DNA from: Spirometra erinaceieuropaei
Taxonomy: Eukaryota > Platyhelminthes > Cestoda > Diphyllobothriidea > Diphyllobothriidae
Length of the DNA: 64,000 nt
Direction of reading: 5' to 3'
Assembly (NCBI GenBank): GCA_902702965.1
Contig: CACRXP010000147.1
Location: 230,852 to 294,851 of the forward strand
Shown: piece by piece, positions 47,103-58,672 of the stretch
Layout of the letters: each line of letters begins with the position of its first letter
How positions within the stretch are numbered: the stretch's first letter is position 1
Translations under genes and position numbers: made by a program
Notes under the pieces: generated by a model
What the model was told of the DNA's origin: nothing
Database searches by the model: none
Seen by the model: only the letters and a program-made list of their open reading frames with translations

Positions 47103-48090
47103 GTCCAGGTGCTAATTCATGAAATTTTAGTCGAAATTCTGAGATTTATTTTCGTTTCGAAACGATCATTTAAGCAAGGTTTTACAATTAGTCATCATGG
47201 TGCATAACTCTCTAATAATTCAGATACCTCGGGATACCGGCTATCGAACGATTATCTTTTCGGCCACATGCAAAAACCATACTCTGCAAAAAACGATTAC
47301 TTACGTAGCATGGATTTTTCTCATTGATTTTCGATGCCCTCATAAATTCAACTACATTTCATGTAAGGCAGGCGTAAAAATATTCATCCTTTTAATCATT
47401 CGGCAGAAGATTACGTCTTCTTCCACATTTTGCTTAAAGGACGGGTATAATTCGGTTTTAAAAGTTTCAAATTATGAGATTTTTCAACACCGTAAAATGC
47501 CCGTCCGTAAAATATCATGTCTCTCCCTTTACTGACGTGGTTTGTAACGTTTACCATATGGCTCAAATCCACTGGTAAATTTTATAAACCACATATGGTC
47601 GCCTCTTATACCGTAGAGAAATGTATAATTTATCCTACGCAGAAGACATACGGTTTGTAGTTTGGAAACCGTGAATACAAGTGTAATGGGAGATCAGGTT
47701 CAAAATTGATCGGGAATTGGAAAAGTTCTTGAAAACTGAATTACACCTTTTATTTGAGTATAAAACTGGAAGAAGACATAGTTGTCTACCGAATGAGCCA
47801 AAGAATGAATATTTTTATATGTGTTTTCCATGAAATCTAATTGAATTTACAAGAGCATTGAAAATCAGTGTGAAAAAATCATGCTGCTTAACTAGTCATT
47901 TTTTACAGGGCGTGGTTTTTTCGTGCGGTCATTAAGATGTCCGTTTGAAAGCCGGCATCCCGAAGTATCTGAGTTAGTATGTAATCATGCTGCATAAGAT
48001 TCACTTGTAAAATCGTACTTAAGTAATCTTTTCGAGTCTAAAACGCATTTCAGAATTTCGGTTGACATTTCATGAGTTAACACACCTGAT
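47103..48090. mobile_element. TA-palindrome element, diverged full copy
   Basis: Inverted arms 47103-47500 and about 47700-48088 follow the family consensus, and the centre (47500-47700) matches the centre of 51295-52286, for example TACCGTAGAGAAATGT. Length about 988 bp. The left terminus has decayed (GTCCAGGTG); the right ends CACCTGATGTA. Confidence 0.75.
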
Positions 48091-48416
48091 GTATCTTCCT
48101 TAGGCTTATGCGATCGGGATGGTATAGACAGATAACCATATCAACACAACTTGTCCTGACTAGCAATTACCAGAGTCCGGGGCTGCCATCGTCATTCGTA
48201 TTAGTCGCCCTTCATTTCTTCATTTTGCCCTTATTTCCCAGTTCCCGCCCTTCTGTATCTACCTTTCCTTTCAATTTTATTTTAATCGTCGGCCTGTATA
48301 ATGACACACTGTTACCACTCCTTTCTCCTGAACAACGGCAGTGAAAACCTGCCAGCTAAGTGGCCACGATCATTTAAGTAGACAGAACTTCAAATCTGAA
48401 TGTCATATCTTTTCAG

Positions 48417-48831
48417 GCCTCCTGGATGGCGACGTTGACGGTGTGCACCAGCGTTTCCTCAGTCTGAACAGTGCCTGTCTCACCCGCCAAAATTCCCCAG
48501 TACGGAGAGGCCGTAAACAAGGCAGGGTCAAAGGCAGTTCAGACTCTGGTGCGGCATCTCTTGAGGGCCAGGCGGGTAGTACAACCGCGCCGCCTACTAG
48601 TCTCACTTTGGACGTATCCGGTAGAGAATGGCGAGCAGATTTCGGTCCTAGGCGCACGACTGCTGCCCTTGGTGACCTTGACGGCTGGTCTGCCGAGCGA
48701 GGATGGGTGAAACCCATGCGAGAGACTGTGGTGGGTTTCCTTGGTCTCACAAGCAGTCTGGCCAGAAGGATAGCTGACCTCATCAACAGGGCACTGGGCA
48801 TGCCAATAATTTACCATCAGAAGTATCCCCT
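48417..48831 (+). CDS. Candidate internal exon B of host gene
   Basis: A 415-base segment preceded by ATATCTTTTCAG (AG at 48415-48416) and followed by GTGAGTACG (48832), a near-consensus donor. The frame continues from a codon begun in the previous exon: GLLDGDVDGVHQRFL, a Ser/Gly/Pro-rich middle, then GFLGLTSSLARRIADLINRA and IIYHQKYP. It ends with two bases of a codon. Codons favour G or C in third position. No domain recognised. A second plus frame within it is also open for 79 residues, so the frame choice rests mainly on agreement with exon C. Confidence 0.45.
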
Positions 48832-48943
48832 GTGAGTACGCCCTCCTGAGTAACTCGTTCTTGGCCGGCATAAATATTACAATTAGTGCCTACTACAATA
48901 TAATAAGTAGATAGATCATTGAGCATCCATTTTATTTTCAAAG

Positions 48944-49170
48944 CACCGACTGTGACCACGAGTTCTGCGCCGATTTGAAAGATCTGCTGAGGCGGAGTGA
49001 TGTCGTCACGCTGCTCGAGGATCCGCAAAATCAGCGAGTTTCCTGGACAAAGCTAAGCAAAAGACGGTCCTACTGCAATGCATCCCTATCTTTACGCTCT
49101 CGACTGCAACTGCAGGACTCGGACTTCAATTATTTCAAACCGTCTGCTGTACTTATATGTACAACATCAG
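48944..49170 (+). CDS. Candidate internal exon C of host gene
   Basis: A 227-base segment between TTTTATTTTCAAAG (AG at 48942-48943) and TCAG/GTGAGTC (donor at 49171). Its first base completes the codon left by exon B across a 112-bp intron. The frame then reads TDCDHEFCADLKDLLRRSD, then VVTLLEDPQNQRVSWTKL, and closes FNYFKPSAVLICTTS. A second frame is closed early by a stop. One base is left over at the end, matching the phase of 60216. The sequence looks like a folded domain, with mixed helical and strand character, but I do not recognise the family. Confidence 0.5.
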
Positions 49171-49689
49171 GTGAGTCAATGCAAGAAATGTTCCTTTTTC
49201 CTGGAGCGACAGAAAGAGATTTGGGCCTTGATTCAACAACAATATTGAGTTCTAGTTTTTTAAGGGCTCGGAGCAAATCACCTATCCGATCTCGTTAACA
49301 GAACATGAGGTGATTATGCTTCTCCTCCTGATAACCCCACCAAGACTCCCTTCACACACGCACACATATGACCGCTCGACAACGGCTAATAGACCAGAAG
49401 GCAATACTTTCTTAGAGAAAGCTGCAGTCTGAAAACCGAAGTAGATAAAATTCTACATCATCGGTGTCTTTATATAGTCGTAGAACAGGCGACTGCCCTA
49501 AAGCAAACACGTTTATAGGTCAAAAAGAGGTTTTATATTTGCTACTGGCGCCTCTGTCATTATCGACGACTGCCGAGTTAATCAGACTGTTCTTTCTTCA
49601 CCCAATAAGTGAAGCATCCTAGTGCTTGCTGTTTCTCCAGCCAGTACAATCCTAGACCTCGACAGGTCGGCCGTCGATTTCAAATGTCT

Positions 49690-49905
49690 ACCGGATGAGG
49701 ACGAGGGGGAGTGACCTACGTGTGAATCAGTTTATAGTAATAGTTGAATTGTGCGGCATCTACCGAAAGCTCTCTTGGCCACCCCCGCCTACCTTGGTCC
49801 AGTGTCATGACCAAGTCAAGAAGACCGGAGGCGAGAGAGGCCGCATGTGGTTGTCACGGCGTAAGACCGCACCCAGGTGTACCACCACACCACCGGCTAC
49901 ACAGC
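49690..49905 (-). repeat. LINE-A 3'-end fragment
   Basis: Reverse-oriented terminus: GTGTGAATCAGTTTATAGT, GGCATCTACCG, AAGTCAAGAAGACCGGAGG, GGTGTACCACCACACC. Confidence 0.6.
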
Positions 49906-49927
49906 AAACATTTGACCAGGGTTTTCA

Positions 49928-49960
49928 ACAACAACAACAACAGCAACAACAACAACAAAA
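49928..49960. repeat. CAA triplet tract
   Basis: About eleven caa/aac units with one cag. Confidence 0.9.
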
Positions 49961-50264
49961 ATGAGGACGGGAGGGATCGCAATTGTAACTCGGCCCGCCA
50001 TTGCATCCTGAATGTTGGCATTTGTTATGGGCGCGCATCCTCGATAACGCCTGCTGGACTCCGATCTAGCTCGACGCATCAACCGAGTGGCCTGGTTAAG
50101 GGGTGAAATTCAAGCCCTAAGTACGTGGTGACAGTTGCAACAGAATGGAGTATTTTGATGCCGACATTATTGCTGGGGGAGGGAATCTTTAGAGCTTAGG
50201 TGGATGTCGAACAGGTGGGACAAGTCCGGGAGTATTACTATCGCACAATTATATTACACAATTG

Positions 50265-50590
50265 TACACTACTGACTGCCTGTTGGCAGCTTGGGAATAT
50301 TACACGGTTATGCCACAGTAGCTGATTGATTTCAGCTCAACTGTTCACATAATCCTTCGCATCGAGCCTGCAAAAGCTGTGTTCTGGAGAATTTATTCCA
50401 AGTTCGCGCATTACTTTCCTCGGAAATTAAACAAAGCAGAGTTGAAGCTGGAGTTGGAACGTTGGGGTCCACTGATGAGCCTAATTCCTCACAGTCATGC
50501 AGATGCACGAACTTGACGAAGCACGCGTGTTTGGGCTTTTTAGGTGGTACCCGTGCCATCAGTACGGTAAACCATTCAGAATGGAGTGTT
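50265..50590. repeat. TA-palindrome scrap followed by family E right arm
   Basis: 50272-50350 resembles the GGGAATATTA..GGTTATGCCACAGTA block of the TA-palindrome right arm. 50385-50585 matches the loop and right arm of the family E palindrome (TTCGCGCATTA, GGGTCCACTGATGAGCC, CACGCGTGTTTGGGC, CAGTACGGTAAA). Confidence 0.5.
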
Positions 50591-51094
50591 TTGGTGGTAC
50601 TGTTATTGGTGGAGGGGGGGGGAGGGGGTACAGCTTTAGAGCCTTGATGGACGCCGAACAAGTGGGCAGAACAGTGTGAGTGGTATTAGGCAGCAGTGTG
50701 CATGAACCAAGGTGTCCCTGCTGCAATATCGAACATGCTATTCATTGGGATCAGCGACGGGTCCACTGGCATCTGTCCGTTTTTGGGCACAGTCCAGTGG
50801 AAGAAGGTTGTGTAACGTCTGCAAGTGGTGGAATATAAACTGCGCTGGCGGGCTAGAGATGAGAGGTCGTGTTGATTGGGTCCAAATAATTGGGGATGTG
50901 GAGTGTATGGCGTTTCTAGGTGGGAGGAGGAAACTGCCAGGAGTGATTAATCCTTCTGGAAACCCCTGTGCACGTGGCGATTGCTTGGCTCGGTCCTCAA
51001 CTGGGCATCCAGCTCTCATTCTTGGCTCGAAGATGTTGTGCTGTGCACAGTAGCAAAACCTCGGTAACAGTCCCTGACCGACGGTCCATAGTGG

Positions 51095-51292
51095 CTGGTT
51101 TCTTGAAATGCTAACCAAAATTCTGAAATGCGTTTTCGGTTAGGAAGGATTGCGTCGGCGGGGCTGTAAGACTGTCTATCTTGTGACGTAATCCCGTGAT
51201 ATTTCAGACACGTCAGGGTGTTGGCTTTCAAGTGCACCTCTTCACGGCCACCCGCAGAAACAGCACTTGTTAGAATGTGGCTACTTAGGTAA
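51095..51292 (+). repeat. TA-palindrome element, left part of an interrupted older copy
   Basis: Left-arm sequence (AATTCTGAAATGCGTTTTCG, GGTGTTGGCTTTCAAG, GTGGCTACTTAGGTAA) that breaks exactly where the TA of the nested copy begins. Its continuation is found at 52289. Confidence 0.75.
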
Positions 51293-52288
51293 TACAGTAG
51301 GTGGGCTAACTCATTAAATTTCAACCGAAATTTCGAAATGCATTTTCGTTTCGAAAAGATTTATTAAGTAAGTTTGTAAAACTAATCAGCCTGCAACATA
51401 ATTCTATAATAAATCAGTTACCACAGGATGCTGGCTTTCGAATGAACTTCCCTCCGGCTGCATGCAAAAACTACACTCTGTAAAAAATGACTACTTATGT
51501 AGCATGAATTTTTCTCACTGATTTTCGATGCCCCTAGAAGTCCAATTATATTTCATGGAAGATACGCAAAATAATATTCATTCTTTTAATAATTTGGTAG
51601 ACAATGACGTCTTCTTTCAATTTTGTACTCGAAGGAAGGGTGTAATTTGGTTTTAAAAAGTCTCTAATTGTGAGATTTTTTAATACCGTGAAATGGCCGT
51701 TCATAAAACGTCATGTCCCTGCATTTACCAATGTGGCTTCTAAAGTTAACAATATGGATCAAATCCAATGCTAGATTTTATGAACCCATATGGTCTCCTT
51801 TTAATACCGTAGAGAAATGTGTGGGTTTCTGTACGCGGAGAATACATGGCTTGTAGCTTGGAAACCCTGAATACAAGTAACGGCAGAGCGGGTTGAAAAT
51901 TATTCGGGAATTAGAAAAGTTTTTGAAAACCGAATAATACCCTTCCGTTGAGTATAAAATTGGAAGAAGACGCAATTTTCTACCGAAAAAGTGAAGGAAT
52001 GAATATTTTTATTCATGTCTTCCATTAAATATAATTGAACTTTTTGAGGCATCGAAAAATCAACGAGGAAAATGCATGCTACATACGTAGTCATTTTTTA
52101 AAGGGTATGGTTTTTGTAGGCAGCCGGAAGGAGGTTCGTTCGAAAGCCAGCATGCTGGGGTTATTGAATTATTATAGAATTATGCTGCAGGATGAGTAGC
52201 TTTACAACCCTATTTAATAAATCTTTTCGAAACGAAAACGCCTTTCGGAATTTCGGTTGACATTTTATGAGTTAGCCTACCCACTGTA
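51293..52288. mobile_element. TA-palindrome element, nested full copy (992 bp)
   Basis: Element 51295-52286 starts CAGTAGGTGGGCTAACTCAT and ends in the inverted GAGTTAGCCTACCCACTG, with TA on both sides (51293-51294, 52287-52288). The two arms (51295-51695 and 51895-52286) align as inverted repeats throughout, with a ~200-base centre. Length matches the 5704-6692 copy (989 bp). No open frame beyond short ones. Confidence 0.85.
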
Positions 52289-52390
52289 TATGTTTTCTCT
52301 GTCGATTTTCGGTGCCCTTATGAATTCAAATAAATTTTGTGGAAAACCTCCATTAATATATTATTTCTTGTACTTATTTGATATCAACTC
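52289..52390 (+). repeat. TA-palindrome element, right part of the interrupted older copy
   Basis: Continues the family consensus where 51292 stopped: TTTTCTCTGTCGATTTTCGG, TGCCCTTATGAATTCAAAT, GTGGAAAAC. Homology fades near 52390. Confidence 0.7.
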
Positions 52391-52989
52391 GTGTCTGTTT
52401 CTTCTCCTTCTTCTTTTTCTTCAACTCTCACACTTGAAGTTATGGCACTCTTCGGCTTTGAGAAGTTTTTAAATTCCCACTTTGGAGGGATTTATAGAGT
52501 GTTGTGTGTCGTGGATTCATTTTTAAATGTCCCTTTCAGTGTGGACTCACAGATGCCTTTAGTGACATTTCTATGCTAGGGGAGCGGTGAGCTCACCAAG
52601 CACATCGTTAACTTGGTGTACGCTCCTGCATTGGTCCTCCGTGTGGTCATTCTAAGCATAGCAGTCAAACCTCGCTGGCCGTCTCTGACTGACGGTCTAA
52701 ATCTTGTGAGGGTATCCTAAAATAAGTCCTACGGAGGGGAGGCATGTAAGTCTGTAGATGGCTCAGGCCATTTCTGGACGTTTTCTCATTTCACCAGTCG
52801 CGAGACCTCGTGGGACCGGTCAAGACTCGGGGATACCTCAACAGTCCAATTCGGGGCTCGCTGTTTCTCCCACGGGAGGCAGGGGCTGGAAATTGTGCCC
52901 AACTACACAACTGACCGTGGCTAAAAACAAACTGAAACAATTTCTGTCCCCATTCCACTGTCCCCACAGCTGGGCTGACTTTACCCAGT

Positions 52990-54050
52990 CTGGCAGCTTG
53001 CGATTCGTCTTCTCATTCAGATAACCGACCAGAAAAGAGGACAGAGGTGGTCGTCTGCAAACTGGTATGATACAAAGTGGACGTCGCGACCCCCCTCAGA
53101 GAGACTTTCATCTCCGAACGAGGGCAACCGAAAGATGCCAGCGCACGTCTTGTTCCGGGGGGGATGTCCGGATGCGGAGGGAGGGGGTTCCGGAGTCCTC
53201 TTGACAAACCCAGATCTGTAAGAATGACCGCGACATCTCCCTTCCCAGCACTGCTGTCAAGATAGTTTCGCTCACTCGCCTGCACCTCCACCTTGTGCAG
53301 AAATTAACCACAGAAGGGCATCCTATAACAGACTTGCTGTTCGCGGTCCACCAACTGCTAGGCAAATGCCACATAACGACGATAAACCTGCATGCTAGAT
53401 TTTTCGATTTAAAATCAACGTTCGGCTCGAATGGACCGATGGACTTTAGAAAATCCTGCTGAAACTCAAAAATGTCGGGGTCGATTAACACACGTGGTAA
53501 GAGAGCCGCGTGACGGCATGATCGCGCACGTCACGGGCTATGATTCAGTCTCTGGAGGATTTCAGTCGACAAAAGGGGATGAAGCATGGTCGTATCCTCG
53601 TTCCTACCTTCCATGGCGTCATGCCCCTATCTGCTGACCTAGAATCAAGGTTAACTTCCGCCGACTATCGAACATCCGACGTATGGCGGTAGAACTGAAA
53701 GAATTCAGGACCAGTGACCACAACCTATTACTGGCAGACAACTGCGCGTTGAAGACCACAACCGAGTGACCATAAGCACGGAGAAGACAGTGGTCACATA
53801 CCAACCGGCACCAGCTGAAAAATGCGACGAACCCATGATTGGCGTCCGGGGGCATCGTTTCCCACCCGTGGACAAGTCTGCATACTTCCTGAGTAGAATC
53901 TAAAGAGGCAGCAAGATCGTCGACGAAACTGTAGCCAGGATGTCAAACATCGGTCAGCCCTTCGGCTTGAATTGTAATGCTGTCTTCTTCAACACGGAAC
54001 TGAAGATATGCAGTGATATCCTCCAGATTTTTGACTGCAAAACTGTCAGT
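52990..54050 (+). pseudogene. LINE-A, heavily degenerate with internal deletion
   Basis: 52990-53150 shows the start of the LINE-A endonuclease (DNRPEKRTEVVV, then KVDVAT.LRETFISERGQP). The sequence then jumps to the RT: 53215-53400 (NDRDISLPSTAVKI, a degenerate FAVHQLLGKC and a motif A-like FFDLKSTFG), 53500-53600 (RDGMIAHVTGYDSVSGGF), and 53780-54010 (STEKTVVTYQPAP, then KIVDETVARMSNIGQPFG). Most of the endonuclease and linker are deleted, and many stops and shifts occur. The FADD region is unreadable. Oldest LINE-A copy in the window. Confidence 0.65.
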
Positions 54051-54432
54051 GGGGGTCATGCAGATGGTGTAGTTGGTGATGAGAATGATGACGATCACGA
54101 CCACGAACCTGATGCCGGTTAGTATGATACTGACGAGGACGATACTGTTGACGATTAAGAGGAGGAGGTGGAGTAGTGTGAATGTGACGATGCTGTTCGC
54201 GACGTGAGCGGCACGATACTAACGAACTGTTATCGACGACGATGAATGATCTAACACAGTCTACGGTAATAATAATGACCAAAGTGGCGATGGCGACTGT
54301 ACTGACAGCAATAATGATGACGCTGGTAATTTTTGTGATAATAACAAGAGGAAAGAGGTCGCAAATAATGGTGAAAATGCTGTTGACAGCGACTATTGGC
54401 ACGGGGACGGTGATAATAATAATAATGGAGAC

Positions 54433-54436
54433 GATT

Positions 54437-54505
<69 letters not shown>
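54433..54505. repeat. GAT triplet microsatellite
   Basis: About 24 gat units. The surroundings 54050-54900 are biased toward gat, gac and gag triplets and look like a decayed simple-repeat field that includes a gaa/aag tract at 54778-54818. Open frames here (poly-Met, poly-Ile, Asp/Glu-rich) follow from the repeat. Confidence 0.95.
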
Positions 54506-55094
54506 GGGACCGTGATGTGGAACTTAGTAGTGACCCGGTGGTGCAGGAGAGACAGGTGATGGGAATGAGGATGGTGATCGTATGGAGGACCATGTTGATG
54601 CTCATGATTCAACGGACAATGCTGGTGAGGAGAATTATGATGTTGATGGACGAAAGGAGGAGGATGAGAATAATGACAGAGATGACGTTCAAGATAATGG
54701 CGATGACGATGGAGTTTGTCATGAGGAGCGCGATGATGAGAACGGTGGGCTTTATAAGGTCGATGACCACGATTACGAGAAGGAGAAGAAGAAGAAAAAG
54801 AAGAAGAAGAAGGAGGAGGGTGTTGACAATACTGACGTAATGAGAAGGGACATGTTCCCCACGGTCTTTACTGTACTGGTAGTTACTAACTGATGACGGT
54901 GAGGAGCGCGTTAACGACGATGGTGGTGATTAGAAGGAGGATGAAGGAGGAGAATGAGTAGGAAGGGGGGGGGGGGAGGAAGACGAGGACAACAGTATCT
55001 CTGGCAAGTATAGTCCAATGTTAGGGTTAAGTTTTAGAGAATCACCCTAAAAGTTGTGTCGAGGTCACTTAAGACCAGACCCTTTAACATGTAC

Positions 55095-55345
55095 GAAACG
55101 GAACGAGTAAGTTCCGTAAGAATTATCGGTGAGCGCTCCCTGCCATTGTATATTCCCGATCGAAAACCGACGGGGCAGTGGGCTCGTGGCTCTGTGGTTA
55201 GAGGCACGGACTTCTAACAAACAGGTCACGAGTTCGAGCCTCGGGTGTTCCACACCTCGGGTTTGGGTATGAATGACTGACGTCGGCTAATAAGTCAGAA
55301 ATGGTCATTCCAGTCTCCCTTGTCTTCGTCGGTAATAACATGCTG
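55095..55345 (+). repeat. tRNA-like repeat family S, complete plus-strand unit
   Basis: Upstream segment (55095-55175: AAGTTCCGTAAGAAT, CGGTGAGCGCTCCC, ATTCCCGATCG), head 55185-55253 (A-box GTGGCTCTGTGGTTAGAGG, loop CTTCTAA, B-box GAGTTCGAGCCTC), and tail 55265-55340 (GTTTGGGTATGA, GGCTAATAAGTCAG, GTCATTCCAGTCTCC). Best preserved single unit of the family here. Confidence 0.75.
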
Positions 55346-55364
55346 CATATACATATATATGTAG

Positions 55365-55580
55365 TATCTGTCGCAACTCATGAAACGTGATGACAGACAT
55401 GGAGATAGTTATTTTATGTGTATGAGGCGCTGCACAGTCTACCCATTCGCCTGGCCCTTCCCGAAAAATGTCCCTCCTTACAGAATATATGTAATTTTAC
55501 CAGGCATAATGTCTGCACCTGGGCAGACATCAACATTACTCTATATATGGGAAATGTCTAAGGTTACTGGCAGCCGTAGT
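55365..55580 (+). repeat. Family G element fragment
   Basis: CTCATGAAACGTGATGACAG and GAGGCGCTGCACAG resemble 21595-21660. Terminus uncertain. Confidence 0.3.
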
Positions 55581-56039
55581 ATTAGCTGTGCATTAGAGCC
55601 TGTTTTTATTTAAGAGAGAATTTCAATAAACACATAGGAGAGAAGCTATCGTTATGTACAATGAGCTGAAAGCATTGGAAGTCATAAAATACTCATTGAT
55701 ATTTTAAGGACACTGAAATTCAGCATCCTCTACTGTCAGCAAAAAAGGCTCATAAATTTGATGGGAGAAAAGTTCTCTTAACATCCACAAAAATGCATTC
55801 TTGCGACTGCATCTGCCAATTCTATTCAAATTTAAAATAATTGATCTGTTTGTCAGTATGTGACCTTATGGAAACGTTTATTCCTGTGATGTCTATGTCA
55901 ATGGAATCAAGGGGAATCCCCTTTACATAAACCAACCGCTTTTCAAACAATACAGAAGCAGTCTCTTGAAATACATGGCCAGACAGTACAAAATTCCCTT
56001 CGTGTTGGACTACAAACAGCAACACTTCTTGGGCAATAT

Positions 56040-58460
56040 TTGAGAGAGAGAGAGGAATGCGCTTTATTTTGAAATCGTAAGTTCAAAATTTTCAGCAAAA
56101 AATTGGCTCCATTCACTGAGGGTAGTAAATAAATTAAGAGATTATTCAACAGTCAAAGAAACGATTATTATGGGGATAGTTCAGGTCTGAGCTTCTGTAT
56201 TTCTTTCTCTTCGCACGTAAGATAGCGCGCTAAGAAGGGCAATACAGAGGCTCGATAAGCCAATGTGCGACAGGATATAAGACGGAAGTTGCGGCGCATC
56301 GGGCGGGAAGACTTGGCAGACATAAGATCGGAATGTAGGGGATGGGCAACGTCATCTAGAATTCGACCAGCAAATTGCTTGACCGCATTGAAGTGTCGTT
56401 GTAAGATTGTGTCAACTAAAAAAATATAAGAAACGCCAGCAGCAGAAGAGAGCATGCGGAGGATTCGTTTCAAAATTAAAAGATCCTTTTTTAACAAAGC
56501 AGGAAAAACGACAGGAGAACAGTATAGGATAAGAGGAAGAATGCAGACATCAATGAATCGCCAGACTAAGGGTTGAGGTGCGTGGTAGGAACGCAAACGA
56601 CGAATGTAGTAAAGAAGTTTACGAACTTTAATAAATAGGGACTCAATATGGAGGGAAAACGAGATATTTGAGGACAAAGTAACGTCGAGATACCTAAAAG
56701 AGGATACCTCATTAGGAAAAATGTCAGAGGAATCAGGGTTAGGAGAGGGCCGCAGTCGAAAAATACACTGAACGGATTTTTGGTTGTTAATTAGGAGACC
56801 ATTTTCCTCCGACCACACTAGGACATGGTTTAGGCCATCCTTTAGAGACCGGAGGTATGTCTGACTTTTGAGAGGGTGTCCAACAACCACATCGTCAGCA
56901 TACTTGACCAGAAGACAGTCATTAGGGGACCTGAGATCATCAGTGTGGAGGGAGAAAAGGTGAGGGGATAGAATGGAACCTTGAAGAACACCGCAGTCAT
57001 TGGGAAGGGTCGAAGGTTTCCGCTTGCCAGATTGGACAAATTGGGTGCGGAAGGTAAAATAATCGCTCAGCCAAGAGGCGACCCAGCCTGGAGAGCCACA
57101 TGCGGAGGTTTTGGAAAGGAGAAGAGGACGCGGGACGGTATTGAAGGCGGAGGAGTAAGCAAGAAAAGCGCACGCATACTCGCGGCAACCCTTGTCTAAT
57201 GCTTTTAGAGCAGAGTGGACCACAAGAGCGACAGCATCTAAAGTACTCCGTTTAGCTTTGTATGCGAATTGTAAGGGGTCAGAAAAACTGGAAGAAAAAG
57301 GTTTTATGATATCTAGGGCAACTCTTTCAGCAAGCTTTAGTATTGCAGAGGAGCAGGCAATTGGGCGAAAAGATTTAGGACCAAAGTTAGCAGGCTTTTT
57401 AGGGATGGGAGTGATTCTCACTGTACGCCAGGCGTCGGAAATCTTGGGCTCCATGAAAGACATGTTGATTAAGTGCGTTAAAATAGGGGCCATCTGAGAA
57501 CTGCAAGATTTAAGAAGAAAAGGCGAGACACCATCCGGTCCGGCAGCTGTTGATCCACGGACCTTTTTAAGGTGTTCCTCTACTGTTGCCAAAGACACGG
57601 GTTGGAATGTACTCGGTGATAGGGGAATGTCTTCTAAGGGAAGATGGGAGTCATTGTGACTAAATATAAAATTTTTATTTAGGGAGTCTAAATCTGCATC
57701 CACATGCACCAGCGTGTTGCGATGGCCAGTGAGACGCTTAAGATTTTTCCAAATCTCAGCTGAGGAAGGGGGGAAAGGGGGGGAGTAAGAAGAGGAAAAA
57801 TTTGGCTGACAAACAGGCTATTTAGCCTGTCAATCTCTGTTTTTATTAAGACGGTAACGTCCTTAAGGCTATCACGTAAGCCTAGCTTGTAAAGGAGTTC
57901 TTTTTTACGTCTTAACGATTTCAGATAGGGGGAAGAAATTCTATCCGGTCGTACCATAACAGTATCAAAAGGGCAGCAAATATCGAAAATTTCATTTAAA
58001 AACGCTGTCAGGTCGGAAGAACAGGATTCAACATTAGAATGTTCAAGGGAAGTGGGGATAGTAAGAGAAATGCAAGTCTGAAGCATGAGAATGTTTTGGG
58101 CGGACGTGTTGCGAACCTTAACCTTTCTCTAAGGCTTGGCAAGCAGTGCACGTTTTGAAGTGGAATAGATTTTTGGAAGGCACAATAAAGTGGAATGGTC
58201 AGAACCTGACAATGGAGCCCTGTTTTTTACGCAAAAAAGCTTGCTGTGGTTAGTCAGAATAAGATCAAGAGGGGCATCTGCGCGAGTATTAAAGGAGACA
58301 AGATCATCGAAGCCTAAAAGTGTAAGGGGACGTGAAAATTTTTTAAACGCTATTGCGCTGTCGCCGTTTTCTTCGGTCACGTATATGCATGGACAAGCAC
58401 TGTGTACGTCTAAAACTTGAGTCGTGTCATGTGACATTAATTTTTGCATTTTAAACATTT
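56040..58460 (-). pseudogene. CR1/Jockey-like LINE: endonuclease end, RT and 3' UTR
   Basis: Minus-strand non-LTR retrotransposon, 5' truncated. 58129-58458 is the endonuclease end (LDLILTN, then PLSGSDHSTLLCLP). A linker lies at 57790-58086. The RT runs from about 57760 to 56168 with RGSTAAGPDGVSPFLLK, PIPKKP, RPIACSSAILKLAE, motif B (GVLQGSILSPHLFSLHTDDL), and the catalytic YADD (LLVKYADDVVVG). Motif A reads FLAYSSAFNTV, so the first catalytic Asp is replaced by Ala through one base change. A frameshift falls in G-rich homopolymers near 57765-57785, and stops separate the endonuclease part. The 3' UTR ends near a gaga tract (56041-56052), and its terminus recurs alone at 16425. Inactive but with a 510-residue RT frame intact. 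Confidence 0.88.
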
Positions 58461-58672
58461 CTGTTTATTTAATAGAACCGTCCTTTCTCATCAACAAAAT
58501 AGCTCTTAGAACACTTATTTTTCGTTTTTATTTATGTTTAGGTCGTTCAGTTATTCGTTTGTTGTTTTGGTGGATGCACTCGGACTGGTTTCCGCTTGGT
58601 TAGTGATTTTACGTCAGATTAGGCATATTTTATGAGTTGGGTCGCCCACTACATATATTTACCCAGGAATGG

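Noticed and set aside
54046..54893. Poly-Met/poly-Ile and Asp/Glu-rich frames
   Set aside because: Products of the GAT and GAA repeat field; no conserved domain.
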